Position numbers and translations under genes: made by a program. From Streptomyces sp. NBC_01716 (GTDB taxonomy: Bacteria; Actinomycetota; Actinomycetes; Streptomycetales; Streptomycetaceae), in NCBI RefSeq assembly GCF_036248275.1, contig NZ_CP109181.1, positions 2,294,001-2,358,000 on the forward strand: DNA of 64,000 nt, written 5' to 3'. Numbering within the stretch: position 1 is the stretch's first letter; each line of letters begins with the position of its first letter. Positions 39,072 to 48,600 of this stretch are shown here, piece after piece. The notes under the pieces were generated by a model, which saw only the letters and a program-made list of their open reading frames with translations, did not search any database and was not told where the DNA came from.

Positions 39072-40234
39072 GCCCCCTCCTCGTCCACCGTCTTGACGCC
39101 CGCGTCGATGTCCTGGGCGGCGTCGAGCCCGAAGCTGTGCGCGGGGTTCCAGTGCAGGACCACCTCGGCCCCCGGAACGAGCCTGCCGTCGCGCTCGATG
39201 TTCTGCGCGTACACCTCCAACTCCCCACAGACGGGGCTGTCGATGACGTACTGCGTCGAGACTCCGATGAAGCTGGAGTCGACGATGCGGCCGGTGATCC
39301 GGTTACGGCCCGCGGGGATGGAGCCCTCGTCGTCCGCGTGCGCGAGGGAGATCTTCTCGGGGCGTACGCCGACGAGCAGCCTGCCGCCGTCCAGGACCTG
39401 CGTCGTACAGCGGTCGGCGGGCAGCCTCAGCTTCACGCCGGCCGAGGTCACCACCACCTCGTCGCCGGTCTTCTCCGCGACGTCGGCCTCAATGAGGTTG
39501 GAGGTGCCGAGGAAGTTGGCGACGAAGGTGGTCTGCGGGTTCTCGTACAGCTCCGCCGGCGCGCCCAGTTGCTCGACCCGCCCCGCGTTCATCACCGCGA
39601 CCGTGTCGGCCATCGTCATGGCCTCCTCCTGGTCGTGCGTGACATGCACGAACGTGATGCCGACCTCCGTCTGGATGCGCTTGAGCTCCAGCTGCATCTG
39701 GCGGCGCAGCTTGAGGTCGAGCGCGCCGAGGGGCTCGTCGAGCAGCAGCACCTTCGGATGGTTGATGAGTGCACGGGCCACGGCGACACGCTGCTGCTGG
39801 CCGCCGGAGAGCTGGTGCGGCTTCCGCTTCGCGAAGTCGCCGAGCTGCACGAGGTCGAGCATGTCCCCGACTTGTTTCTGCACAGACTTGATGCCGCGAC
39901 GGCGCAGGCCGAAGGCGACGTTCTCGTAGATGTCGAGGTGCGGGAAGAGCGCGTAACTCTGGAAGACGGTGTTGACGGGGCGCTTGTGCGGCGGCAGACC
40001 GGTGACGTCCTTGTCGCCGAGGAAGACCGATCCGGTGGTCGGGTCCTCCAGGCCGGCGATCATCCGCAGCGTGGTGGTCTTGCCGCAGCCCGAGGCGCCG
40101 AGGAGGGCGAAGAAGGAGCCCTGGGGGACAGTGAGGTCAAGGGGTTTGACGGCGTGGAAGGAGCCGTACGACTTGCTTATCCCGGTGAGGCGGACGTCGT
40201 CGCCGCCCCGGTCGGTGGATGCGGTCTCAGTCAT
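39068..40234 (-). CDS. potA: Polyamine ABC transporter ATP-binding protein PotA
   Basis: A 388-residue importer ATPase starting MTETASTDRGGDDV at ATG 40234. Walker A is GASGCGKTT, the Q-loop is in NTVFQSYALFP, the signature is LSGGQQQRVAVARAL, Walker B LLLDEPLGALD and the switch His is in VTHDQEE. A C-terminal TOBE domain occupies residues ~290-388. All catalytic motifs are intact. The gene follows potD after 130 bases and overlaps potB by four. Confidence 0.93.
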   Translation of the reverse strand: MTETASTDRGGDDVRLTGISKSYGSFHAVKPLDLTVPQGSFFALLGASGCGKTTTLRMIAGLEDPTTGSVFLGDKDVTGLPPHKRPVNTVFQSYALFPHLDIYENVAFGLRRRGIKSVQKQVGDMLDLVQLGDFAKRKPHQLSGGQQQRVAVARALINHPKVLLLDEPLGALDLKLRRQMQLELKRIQTEVGITFVHVTHDQEEAMTMADTVAVMNAGRVEQLGAPAELYENPQTTFVANFLGTSNLIEADVAEKTGDEVVVTSAGVKLRLPADRCTTQVLDGGRLLVGVRPEKISLAHADDEGSIPAGRNRITGRIVDSSFIGVSTQYVIDSPVCGELEVYAQNIERDGRLVPGAEVVLHWNPAHSFGLDAAQDIDAGVKTVDEEGA

Positions 40235-40364
40235 GGGTAACGATCCCGGGGGCTTGGGAGGGGCGGAACGGAGCGGAGAGGGCCTCTGGACCCCCGCGGC
40301 CTGTGGCGGTGCGAGCCGGCGGCCTGAGGGGCCTCGTGGGCCCCGTAGCCCGGCGGCGAGCGGC

Positions 40365-41612
40365 CTAGGCGCCGATGAGCTTGGCGAACTTCTCCTCGTA
40401 CGCCGTCTCTTCCTCACCGCTCAGCGAGCGGAAGGCGTGGGACTGCGAGGCCATCGCCGCGTCGGGGAGGATCAGCGGGTTGGACGCCATCGACTCGTCG
40501 ATCTTCGCGAGCTCCGTACGGACGCCTTCGACGGGGCAGACGTAGTTGATGTACGCGGCGAGCTGCGCGGCGATCGGAAGCTCGTAGTAGTGGTCGATGA
40601 GCTTCTCGGCGTTGGTCTTGTGCCGGGCCTTCGCCGGGACCAGCAGGTTGTCGCTGGAGATCATGTAGCCGGACTCGGGGATGGCGAACTGGATGTCCGG
40701 GTTGTCCGCCTGGAGCTGCACGATGTCGCCGGCCCAGGCGACGCACGCCGCGATGTCGCCCTTGCTGAGGTCCGCCGTGTAGTCGTTGCCGGTGAAGCGG
40801 CGGATCTGCTTCTTGTCGACGGCCTTCTGTATACGGGCGACGGCGCCGTCGAAGTCGTCGTCGGAGAACGACGCCGGGTCCTTGCCCATGTCGAGCAGCG
40901 TCAGCCCGATGGAGTCGCGCATCTCGGAGAGGAAGGACACCCGCCCCTTCAGGTCCGGATCGTCGAGCAACTGCGAGACGGACTCGATCTTGCGGCCCCC
41001 CGTCGCCTTCTTGTTGTAGGCGATGACGGAGGGGATACCGGTCCACGGATAGGTGTAGGCGCGCCCCGGATCCCAGTCGGGCGAGCGGAACTGCTGGGAC
41101 AGATTCGCGAACGCGTGGGGCAAGTTGGCGGGATCGAGCTTCTGCGCCCAGCCGAGCCGGATGATGCGGGCGGCGAGCCAGTCGGTGACGCAGATGAGAT
41201 CGCGCCCCGTGTCCTGGCCGGCCGCGAGCTGCGGCTGGATCTTGCCGAAGAACTCGACGTTGTCGTTGATGTCCGCCGTGTACTTCACCTGGATCCCGGT
41301 GCGTTTGGTGAACGCCTCCAGGGTGGGGAAGCTCTTCTCGTCCTCGCCGACGTCCATGTATTCGGTCCAGTTGGAGAAGACGACGCGCTTCTCCTTCGCC
41401 GAGTGGTCGGTGGAGGCGGGGCCGCCGCCCTCGCTCTTCGCGGGCGGAATCCCGCAGGCGCCGAGGCCTGCCACGCCGCCGATCGTGAGCGCCCCGGCGC
41501 CGGTGGCACGCAGCAGCGAACGACGGCTGAGTGCGCCCCGTCCGTTGCTCAGGCTGCGACGCGTCGCGGCTATCTGTGCCGCGGAGAGACGGTCGGGCTC
41601 GTACTGCTCCAT
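40365..41612 (-). CDS. potD: Polyamine ABC transporter substrate-binding lipoprotein PotD-like
   Basis: A 415-residue periplasmic-type binding protein. A twin-arginine motif SRRSLLRATG (from residue 29) and lipobox LGAC with Cys53 indicate Tat export and lipid anchoring. The mature part has VVFSNWTEYMD, the hallmark PotD start, then TGIQVKYTADINDN, YTYPWTGIPSVIAYN, and acidic residues that usually bind amines. It starts 38 bases after the dehydrogenase stop and precedes potA, giving the order aldehyde dehydrogenase-potD-potA-potB-potC-oxidase. Confidence 0.92.
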   Translation of the reverse strand: MEQYEPDRLSAAQIAATRRSLSNGRGALSRRSLLRATGAGALTIGGVAGLGACGIPPAKSEGGGPASTDHSAKEKRVVFSNWTEYMDVGEDEKSFPTLEAFTKRTGIQVKYTADINDNVEFFGKIQPQLAAGQDTGRDLICVTDWLAARIIRLGWAQKLDPANLPHAFANLSQQFRSPDWDPGRAYTYPWTGIPSVIAYNKKATGGRKIESVSQLLDDPDLKGRVSFLSEMRDSIGLTLLDMGKDPASFSDDDFDGAVARIQKAVDKKQIRRFTGNDYTADLSKGDIAACVAWAGDIVQLQADNPDIQFAIPESGYMISSDNLLVPAKARHKTNAEKLIDHYYELPIAAQLAAYINYVCPVEGVRTELAKIDESMASNPLILPDAAMASQSHAFRSLSGEEETAYEEKFAKLIGA

Positions 41613-41650
41613 GGGCGGTGCCCTTTCGGATGAGGAGAGGGTGCGAAGAG

Positions 41651-43171
41651 TTAGAGACGGTCCCCGAAGATTGTGCGGTGCCAGTCCTTCCTGGCGACCG
41701 CGGTGTTGTCGTACATCACATGTTTGACCTGCGTGTACTCATCGAACGAGTACGCCGACATGTCTTTTCCGTAACCACTGGCCTTGTAGCCGCCGTGCGG
41801 CATCTCACTGATGATCGGGATGTGGTCGTTCACCCAGACACAGCCGGCCTTGATCTCGCGGGTGGCGCGCCCCGTGCGGTACACGTCGCGGCTCCAGACG
41901 GATGCGGCGAGGCCGTACGGGGTGTCGTTGGCGAGCCGGATGCCCTCGTCGTCGGAGTCGAAGGGCAGGACGACCAGGACGGGGCCGAAGATCTCCGACT
42001 GGACGATCTCGCTGTCCTGGGCGGCGTCCACGACGAGGGTGGGACGGTAGTACGCGCCGTCGGCGAGATCGGCACCGTCCGGGGCGGAGCCGCCGGTGAC
42101 GACGCGGGCGTAGCCGCGGGCCCGGTCGACGATGCCGGCGACGCGGTCGCGGTGCGCGTGCGAGATCAGCGGCCCCATGTCGGTCGACGGGGCGAACGGG
42201 TCGCCGAGGCGCACCGTCTCCATCAGCGCCGCGACGGCGCTCACGAACGCGTCGTAGAGCGGACGCTGAACGTACGCGCGGGTGGCGGCCGTACAGTCCT
42301 GCCCCGTGTTGATGAGCGAGCCCGCGACGGCGCCCTGGACGGCGGCCTCCAGGTCGGCGTCGTCGAAGACCAGGAACGGGGCCTTGCCGCCGAGTTCCAG
42401 ATGCAGGCGTTTGACGGTGGCCGTGGCGATCTCGGCGACGCGCTTGCCGACGGCGGTGGATCCGGTGAAAGACGTCATGACGACGTCGGGGTGGCCCACC
42501 AGGCGCTCGCCCGCGTCGGCGCCCGCCCCGTTGACGATGTTGATCACACCGTCGGGGATGCCGGCCTCCTGCGCCGCCTGGGCGAACATCAGCGAGGTGA
42601 ACGGCGTCAGTTCGGACGGCTTCAGCACGATCGTGTTGCCCGCCGCGACAGCCGGGAGGATCTTCCAGGCGGCCATCTGGAGCGGGTAGTTCCAGGGGGC
42701 GATGGAGCCGACCACTCCGATCGGTTCGCGGCGTACGTAGGAGGTGTGGTCGCCGCTGTACTCACCCGCGGACGCGCCCTCCAGATGACGAGCGGCGCCC
42801 GCGAAGAAGGCGGCGTTGTCGACGGTCCCCGGTACGTCGAATTCCGTGGACAGCTTGATCGGCTTTCCGCACTGGAGCGACTCGGCCTCCGCGAATTCCG
42901 TGGCCCGCTCGGCGAGTACGGCGGCGAAACGGTGCAGTGCGTCGGAGCGCTCCCCGGGGGTCGCGCCGGCCCAGCCCGGGTACGCGGCGAGCGCGGCGGC
43001 GACCGCCGCGTCGACGTCGGCGGGCCCCGCCAGTTCGTACGTGAACAGATCCCGGCCCGTCGCGGGGTCGACCACGGCGTGCGTACGGCCCGAGGTGCCG
43101 GGACGCAGCCGACCGTCGATGAACTGCGCACCGTCCGCGAAGCGGTCCCGCGCGGGGAAGCGGTTGCCCAT
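41651..43171 (-). CDS. Gamma-aminobutyraldehyde dehydrogenase-like enzyme
   Basis: A 506-residue NAD-dependent aldehyde dehydrogenase at the head of the polyamine operon; start MGNRFPARDRFADGAQ at ATG 43171. Catalytic Cys293 is in NTGQDCTAATR and Glu259 in LELGGKAP; IAPWNYPLQMAAWK and FTGSTAVGKR line the cofactor site. The GQDCTA form is typical of betaine aldehyde/aminobutyraldehyde dehydrogenases (PatD/PuuC side). It probably oxidises the aldehyde made by the oxidase gene at the end of the operon. The 235-base region upstream includes CAACAA-N9-TTGTTG at 43291-43311, a weak operator candidate. Confidence 0.88.
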   Translation of the reverse strand: MGNRFPARDRFADGAQFIDGRLRPGTSGRTHAVVDPATGRDLFTYELAGPADVDAAVAAALAAYPGWAGATPGERSDALHRFAAVLAERATEFAEAESLQCGKPIKLSTEFDVPGTVDNAAFFAGAARHLEGASAGEYSGDHTSYVRREPIGVVGSIAPWNYPLQMAAWKILPAVAAGNTIVLKPSELTPFTSLMFAQAAQEAGIPDGVINIVNGAGADAGERLVGHPDVVMTSFTGSTAVGKRVAEIATATVKRLHLELGGKAPFLVFDDADLEAAVQGAVAGSLINTGQDCTAATRAYVQRPLYDAFVSAVAALMETVRLGDPFAPSTDMGPLISHAHRDRVAGIVDRARGYARVVTGGSAPDGADLADGAYYRPTLVVDAAQDSEIVQSEIFGPVLVVLPFDSDDEGIRLANDTPYGLAASVWSRDVYRTGRATREIKAGCVWVNDHIPIISEMPHGGYKASGYGKDMSAYSFDEYTQVKHVMYDNTAVARKDWHRTIFGDRL

Positions 43172-43406
43172 GGCGCCCTCCGTATTGAGGCTGTCTTCCG
43201 GCCGTCGCCGCTGTCGCCTCAGTTGATCCGAAGCCGCGAGTGTTGTTCTGGCTTGAATTGAGTGCCGATACTGGCAGAGCACAGGGCTACCAACAAGTGA
43301 TTCCGTTGTTGCCTTTTGGTTACGCGACGGAATCGGTTGACCATGTGTCGCTCCACCGCCTTGATCGGCAGACGGACTGTCAGTGGTGGCTGCCACACTC
43401 ACGTGC

Positions 43407-43973
43407 ATGGGGATGATCACGGTTACGGAGCTGATCGACCGTTCCGGTCGCGGCGTGAAGGTCAGGTATCTGTACTTCTGGGGGCACGTCCCGCGGCCGG
43501 ACGGCGTGATCGGAGCGACTTGCCTGAGCCAGTGGTGGCAGTCGCCGTTCACGGTCGACGGGGTCGAGTACGCGACGGCGGAGCACTGGATGATGGCCGC
43601 CAAGGCCAGGCTCTTCGACGACGCGGAGGCGGAGCGGACTGCACTGGCCGCGTCCGGTCCGGCGGCGGCGAAGAAGGCGGGGCGGCTGGTGCGCGGGTTC
43701 GACGAGGCCGTGTGGGAGCGCGAGCGGTCCGGCATCGTCGTGGAGGGGAACGTGCACAAGTTCCGGCAGGACGACCGGTTGCGCGGCTTCCTGCTGGCCA
43801 CCGGTGACCGGGTGCTCGTCGAGGCCAGTCCGAGGGACCGGATCTGGGGCATCGGACTGGCCGCCAACGACGAGCGCGCGCAGGATCCGGCTCGCTGGCG
43901 CGGGCTCAATCTGCTGGGCTTCGCTCTGATGGAGGCGCGCGAACGGCTCCGGATGGAGGCTGCTGGGGCCTGA
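43407..43973 (+). CDS. NADAR family protein (YbiA-like N-glycosidase)
   Basis: A 188-residue NADAR protein. The E. coli relative YbiA removes ribose from reactive riboflavin intermediates, and others remove ADP-ribose from bases. Motifs seen: LYFWGHVPRP, CLSQWWQSPFTVDGVEYATAEHWMMAAKA (cited in part; the Glu is the probable catalytic residue), NVHKFRQDDRLRGFLLATGDR and SPRDRIWGIGL, the classic family end. Start chosen at ATG 43407; ATG 43413 and a GTG at 43383 are possible. It stands alone, divergent from the polyamine operon. Confidence 0.9.
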   Translation: MGMITVTELIDRSGRGVKVRYLYFWGHVPRPDGVIGATCLSQWWQSPFTVDGVEYATAEHWMMAAKARLFDDAEAERTALAASGPAAAKKAGRLVRGFDEAVWERERSGIVVEGNVHKFRQDDRLRGFLLATGDRVLVEASPRDRIWGIGLAANDERAQDPARWRGLNLLGFALMEARERLRMEAAGA

Positions 43974-44039
43974 CCGTCGCGAAGACCGCCGGAGGGACAT
44001 GCGGGCAGGGAGTCTCCCGGCGGGACCGGCGCGGTCGGA

Positions 44040-44744
44040 TCAGCGGCCGGCGTCTACGAGAACCATCGCGGAGTAACCGCCGGTACCACTGTCGAAGTCG
44101 TCGTTGTTGTCTTCGTTGATCGCGTCGGTGATGCCCCAGATGATGAGACCGATGACGACCACGCCGATGACGATCCCGATGGTGCCCATGATGATCCCGG
44201 AGAGGGCCTGCCCCCTGTTGGTGGCCTCACCCCGCTCGGCGCGCTTCTTGCCGACTACCCCGAAGATCACAGCGAGGATGCCCAGGATGATCCCGACGAC
44301 GCCGTAGAGGCAGAAGAGACAGATCGACAGAATGCCCAGCGTCATCGCGGCGATGCCCATGCCGTTCGCGGGCGCGGACCAGGAGCCCTGGCCGTATCCC
44401 GGATAGCCGGGGTACGCCTGGTAGCCGGGGTACGGAGGGCCGCTGGGAGTGCTCGGGTAGCCGTACGGACCGGAAGCGGTCGGCGCCGGCCCCCCGGGTG
44501 CTATCGGCGGCGGCGGTACGGCTCCGAAGGCCGCCCCGACGGGAGCGGCGGGAGCGCCAGGCTCGGCCCCCGCGCCGGGCATCGCGGTGACGGTCGGCTG
44601 GTCGTAGACAGGCCGCACCGGAGGCTCGTCCTGAAGGTGGCCGGGCGCCTGTTCCGGCTTGCCCAACGGCACCTTGTGCTCCGGCGGCGCCCAGGGGTCG
44701 CTCGGCGCGTTGCCCCCCGGCGGCTGCCCGCTGCTGTCTGACAT
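44040..44744 (-). CDS. DUF4190 domain membrane protein
   Basis: A 234-residue protein with a Pro/Gly/Tyr-rich cytoplasmic N-terminus (residues 1-128, PYPGYQAYPGYPGYG) and a DUF4190 domain: GMGIAAMTLGILSICLFCLYG, IILGILAVIFGVVGKKRAERGEATNRGQA, and a second helix pair, cited in parts. It starts at ATG 44744 behind GGGGGAGG. Function unknown; such proteins are common in Streptomyces, often in many copies. It converges with the NADAR gene. Confidence 0.88.
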   Translation of the reverse strand: MSDSSGQPPGGNAPSDPWAPPEHKVPLGKPEQAPGHLQDEPPVRPVYDQPTVTAMPGAGAEPGAPAAPVGAAFGAVPPPPIAPGGPAPTASGPYGYPSTPSGPPYPGYQAYPGYPGYGQGSWSAPANGMGIAAMTLGILSICLFCLYGVVGIILGILAVIFGVVGKKRAERGEATNRGQALSGIIMGTIGIVIGVVVIGLIIWGITDAINEDNNDDFDSGTGGYSAMVLVDAGR

Positions 44745-44905
44745 GGTCCTCCCCCATCGTGATTCCGTCATGCTAAGGCCTCTGCCAGGCGCGCCACCCG
44801 CCCCGCCTACGATGATCCGTGTCCAGTACAGCCCTGGGCAGGGGGATGTCCTGCCCGGCGGACGGCGACACCCTTTCCGCCGCCGCTCAGCACGCGGAGG
44901 ACCCG

Positions 44906-45931
44906 ATGACCGACCTTCTTCCCTTCATCGCAGGGCTGCCCAAAGCCGAGCTGCATGTCCATCACGTCGGCTCGGCCTCGCCCCGTATCGTCTCGGAACT
45001 GGCCGCCAGGCACCCGAATTCCAAGGTGCCGACCAGCCCGGAGGCGCTGGCCGACTACTTCGTCTTCACCGACTTCGCGCACTTCATCGACGTCTACCTC
45101 TCGGTCGTCGACCTGCTGCGCACGCCGGAGGACGTCCGGCTGCTGACGTTCGAGATCGCCCGTGACATGGCCCGGCAGAACATCCGCTACGCCGAGCTGA
45201 CGATCACCCCGTTCAGCTCGACCCGGCGTGGCATCCCCGAGAATGCCTTCATGGAGGCGATCGAGGACGCCCGCAAGTCGGCCGAGGCCGAGTTCGGAGT
45301 CGTACTGCGGTGGTGCTTCGACATTCCGGGCGAGGCCGGCATGGAGGCCGCGGACGAGACCTTGAGGCTCGCCGTCGACCTCCGCCCCGAGGGGCTGGTG
45401 TCCTTCGGTCTCGGCGGTCCGGAGATCGGCGTACCGCGGCCCCAGTTCAAGCCCCACTTCGACCGGGCGATCGCCGAAGGGCTGCACTCCGTGCCGCACG
45501 CCGGGGAGACGACGGGGCCCGGCACCGTGTGGGACGCCATCAAGGAACTGAGAGCCGAACGGATCGGTCACGGCATCAGCTCCGCCCAGGACGTGGAGTT
45601 GATGGCGTACCTCGCCGAGAACCACATCCCTCTGGAGGTCTGCCCCACCTCCAACATCGCGACGCGGGCGGTCACCGACATCGAACTGCACCCGATCAGG
45701 ACGCTGGTGTCCGCGGGCGTTCCGGTGACGGTCAACAGCGACGACCCGCCCATGTTCGGCACGGACCTCAACAACGAGTACGCGGTCGCGGCGCGGCTGC
45801 TTGAGCTGGACGAGCGGGGAGTGGCGGGGCTCGCGAGGAACGCCGTCGAGGCGTCGTTCCTCGACCGGGCGGGCAAGGACCGGCTGAACGCCGAGATCGA
45901 CACGTACACCGCGCAGTGGCTCGCCAAGTGA
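44906..45931 (+). CDS. Adenosine deaminase-family enzyme, probably 6-aminodeoxyfutalosine deaminase
   Basis: A 341-residue zinc amidohydrolase starting MTDLLPFIAGLPKAELHVHH at ATG 44906 behind gcggagg; upstream frame is spacer. Zinc ligands His17/His19 lie in ELHVHH, then HAGET with catalytic Glu, IGHGISSAQD, and NSDDPPMFGT with the last Asp ligand. Classical adenosine deaminases have HLHLEG or HLDG where this has HVHHVGS. Streptomyces enzymes of this COG1816 branch, such as Sav2595, were shown to deaminate 6-aminodeoxyfutalosine in futalosine-type menaquinone synthesis; gene-order similarity suggests this is the same enzyme. It overlaps the next gene as GTGA. Confidence 0.85.
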   Translation: MTDLLPFIAGLPKAELHVHHVGSASPRIVSELAARHPNSKVPTSPEALADYFVFTDFAHFIDVYLSVVDLLRTPEDVRLLTFEIARDMARQNIRYAELTITPFSSTRRGIPENAFMEAIEDARKSAEAEFGVVLRWCFDIPGEAGMEAADETLRLAVDLRPEGLVSFGLGGPEIGVPRPQFKPHFDRAIAEGLHSVPHAGETTGPGTVWDAIKELRAERIGHGISSAQDVELMAYLAENHIPLEVCPTSNIATRAVTDIELHPIRTLVSAGVPVTVNSDDPPMFGTDLNNEYAVAARLLELDERGVAGLARNAVEASFLDRAGKDRLNAEIDTYTAQWLAK

Positions 45932-46692
45932 CGGCCGCACGGGGCGCTGTACGGGGCGGGGACGGCGGTGCGGTGCCGTCGCGTCCCGTCGTGGCCGTGG
46001 GGCACCGGGGCGACCCGTACCGCGTTCGCGAGAACACCCTGCCGTCGGTCCGCTCCGCCCTGGAACGGGGCGCCGACGCCGTGGAGATCGACGTACGTGT
46101 CACGCGCGACGGGGTGCCCGTGCTGCTGCACGACTCCTCGTTGAAACGGCTCTGGGGACATGACCGGGCGGTCGCCGACATCACTCACGCCGACCTGAAC
46201 GACCTGACACGGGGCGGCGTGCCGACGCTCCAGGAGGTGCTGCGAGCGCCGGGGCCGGTGTCGGAGGCGCGCCTGATGGTCGATCTGCCGGACTCCAGGA
46301 AGGAGACGGTGGACGCGGTGGTCGAGACGGTGCGCGAATGCGGTGCCGGAGATCGGGCGTACTACTGCGCGGGCGCCGAGGCGATGCTCGCCGTACGGGC
46401 CGCGGACCCGGGAGCCGAAATCGCGATGACGTGGCAGTCGTTGGCACCGCCGCGCCCCGTACTGCTGGAAGCGGTGCGGCCCCGCTGGCTCAACTACCGC
46501 TTCGGTCTGGTGAGCCGGGAACTGACGGAGCGGGTCCACCGGGACGGGTTTCTGGTCTCGGCCTGGACGGCAGACACAGGGCGGAGCATGCGACGCCTGG
46601 TCGGGGCGGGAGTCGACTCCATCACCACGAATCGCATCGACACATTGGCGAACCTGCTCCGTAGCGACCGGCTGAGCAGGCCGAAGGCGTAA
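45928..46692 (+). CDS. Glycerophosphodiester phosphodiesterase family protein
   Basis: A 254-residue GDPD TIM-barrel enzyme starting at GTG 45928, overlapping the deaminase stop; a GTG at 45916 is less likely. The catalytic segment is clear: VAVGHRGDPYRVRENTLPS with the His-Arg pair, GADAVEIDVRVTRDGVPVLLHD with the metal-binding Glu and Asp and second catalytic His (in parts), and VSAWTADTGRSMRRLVGAGVDSITTN near the end. No signal peptide is seen, so it acts in the cytoplasm, probably on glycerophosphodiesters. Confidence 0.9.
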   Translation: MTAARGAVRGGDGGAVPSRPVVAVGHRGDPYRVRENTLPSVRSALERGADAVEIDVRVTRDGVPVLLHDSSLKRLWGHDRAVADITHADLNDLTRGGVPTLQEVLRAPGPVSEARLMVDLPDSRKETVDAVVETVRECGAGDRAYYCAGAEAMLAVRAADPGAEIAMTWQSLAPPRPVLLEAVRPRWLNYRFGLVSRELTERVHRDGFLVSAWTADTGRSMRRLVGAGVDSITTNRIDTLANLLRSDRLSRPKA

Positions 46693-46842
46693 GGAAGGCG
46701 GGGCCGGGCGGGCCGGGCCGGCCCCGACCCGCCCAACCATCGAGAACGGGGCCCGAGTTGAGCGGTTTCCGACGCCCGGTGCCCGGCAGCGGTGGCCGTG
46801 GCGCCCGCCCGTAGCCGCCGGGCCGGCCCTCGTACAGCCGGC

Positions 46843-46877
46843 GCGGGGTACGGACGACGAGCATGTCCGTACCCCGC
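46843..46877. terminator. 13-bp perfect hairpin between GDPD and aldehyde dehydrogenase genes
   Basis: Arms GCGGGGTACGGAC (46843-46855) and GTCCGTACCCCGC (46865-46877) with a 9-base loop, in the 284-base convergent region 46693-46976. A second GC-rich palindromic stretch follows the GDPD stop at about 46697-46732. Confidence 0.72.
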
Positions 46878-46976
46878 CCCGAGGCGACTTCAACTCAGAT
46901 GACGTCCCTGCGAGTTGCCCCGCAGAGTCGCACGCCGGCGACGGCACGCCGCCCAGCTCGGCGACTCACGCGCCCC

Positions 46977-48425
46977 TCACGCGTCGAGCGACGTCATCAC
47001 GTGCTTGATACGGGTGTAGTCGTCGAAGCCGTACGCCGACAGGTCCTTGCCGTAGCCCGACTTCTTGAAGCCGCCGTGCGGCATCTCCGCGACCAGCGGG
47101 ATGTGCGTGTTGATCCACACGCACCCGAAGTCCAGGCTCCTGGACATCCGCATCGCGCGCCCGTGGTCCTTCGTCCACACCGAGGAGGCGAGGGCGAACT
47201 CCACCCCGTTCGCGTACTCCAGCGCCTGCGCCTCGTCCGTGAACGACTGGACCGTGATGACCGGCCCGAACACCTCGTTCTGGATGATCTCGTCGTCCTG
47301 CTTGAGACCCGAGACGACCGTCGGCGCGTAGAAGTACCCCTTGTCGCCGACCCGGTGCCCGCCCGCCTCGACCTTGGCGTGCGCCGGCAGGCGCTCGATG
47401 AAGCCCGAGACGTGCTTCAGCTGGTTCGCGTTGTTCAGCGGCCCGTACAGCACGTCCTCGTCGTCCGGCGCCCCCGTCTTCGTCTCCGCGGCTGCCTTCG
47501 CGAGCGCGGCCACGAACTCGTCGTGGATCGCCTCGTGCACCAGGACACGGCACGCCGCCGTACAGTCCTGCCCGGCGTTGAAGAAGCCGGCCACCGAGAT
47601 GTCCTCGACGGCCTTGGCGATCGCCTCGCTGTCGAGGTCCTCGAAGACCACGACGGGCGCCTTGCCGCCCAGCTCCAGATGTACCCGCTTGACGTCCCTG
47701 GAGGCCGACTCGGCGACCTGCATCCCGGCCCGTACGGAGCCGGTGATCGAGACCATCGCCGGAGTCGTGTGCTCGACCATGGCGCGCCCGCTGTCGCGGT
47801 CGCCGCAGATGACGTTGAAGACGCCCTTGGGCGCGATCGCGCCGATGATCTCCGCGATCAGCAGCGTGGAGGCGGGGGTGGTGTCCGACGGCTTCAGTAC
47901 GACGGTGTTGCCCGCCGCGAGCGCCGGGGCGAACTTCCACACGGCCATCATCATCGGGTAGTTCCACGGCGCGACCTGTGCGCAGACGCCCACCGGCTCA
48001 CGGCGCACGATGGAGGTGAACCCGTCCATGTACTCGCCGGCCGACCGTCCTTCGAGCATCCGCGCCGCCCCCGCGAAGAAGCGGATCTGGTCCACCATCG
48101 GCGGGATCTCTTCGGTGCGGGTCAGTTCGAGGGGCTTGCCGGTGTTCTCCGACTCCGCGGCGATCAGGTCCTCGGCGCGCTCCTCGAACGCGTCCGCGAT
48201 CTTGAGCATCACCTTCTGGCGCTCGGCCGGGGTGGTGTCGCGCCAGGCGGGGAACGCCGCGGCGGCGGCCGCCATGGCGGCGTCGACGTCGGCCTGGCCG
48301 GAAAGCGGGGACGTCGCGTAGGCCTCGCCCGTGACCGGGTTGACCACCTCGATGGTCCGCCCGTCGGCGGCGTCCCGGAACTCCCCGTTGATGTAGTTAC
48401 GCAGACGGCGCAGCTCGGTGGTCAC
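46977..48425 (-). CDS. Gamma-aminobutyraldehyde dehydrogenase-like enzyme (second copy)
   Basis: A 482-residue aldehyde dehydrogenase of the PatD/betaine aldehyde type. Catalytic Cys288 is in NAGQDCTAACR and Glu251 in LELGGKAP. The start is probably GTG 48425 (VTTELRRLRNYINGEF), since AAGGAGG lies seven bases ahead; the GTG at 48431 would be only two bases from it. It is about half identical by eye to the enzyme at 41651-43171, so they are paralogs. It is divergent from an Lrp-type regulator and a transaminase, which suggests it finishes the transaminase route of putrescine breakdown. Confidence 0.9.
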   Translation of the reverse strand: MTTELRRLRNYINGEFRDAADGRTIEVVNPVTGEAYATSPLSGQADVDAAMAAAAAAFPAWRDTTPAERQKVMLKIADAFEERAEDLIAAESENTGKPLELTRTEEIPPMVDQIRFFAGAARMLEGRSAGEYMDGFTSIVRREPVGVCAQVAPWNYPMMMAVWKFAPALAAGNTVVLKPSDTTPASTLLIAEIIGAIAPKGVFNVICGDRDSGRAMVEHTTPAMVSITGSVRAGMQVAESASRDVKRVHLELGGKAPVVVFEDLDSEAIAKAVEDISVAGFFNAGQDCTAACRVLVHEAIHDEFVAALAKAAAETKTGAPDDEDVLYGPLNNANQLKHVSGFIERLPAHAKVEAGGHRVGDKGYFYAPTVVSGLKQDDEIIQNEVFGPVITVQSFTDEAQALEYANGVEFALASSVWTKDHGRAMRMSRSLDFGCVWINTHIPLVAEMPHGGFKKSGYGKDLSAYGFDDYTRIKHVMTSLDA

Positions 48426-48600
48426 TGCCACCCCTCCTTACAGATGTCATGCCCGGATGTCCGATGGGTGAGATACCCACCCTAAGCGTTCTGCCGACGC
48501 TTTCGACAGGCCCGACCCCTCCCAACTTCGGATTCAGTCTTATTCGAACCCTCACACAACGGATTTCATCGCTTCGGGGTTGCGGGACGGGCGAGTCGCG

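Noticed and set aside
43291..43311. CAACAA-N9-TTGTTG as an operator for the polyamine operon
   Set aside because: Arms are only 6 bp and no second example was found in the window; I mention it only in the gene entry.
41651..43909. A 752-residue aldehyde dehydrogenase starting near 43909
   Set aside because: Family similarity begins at MGNRFPARD (43171); the upstream stretch is antisense to the NADAR gene.
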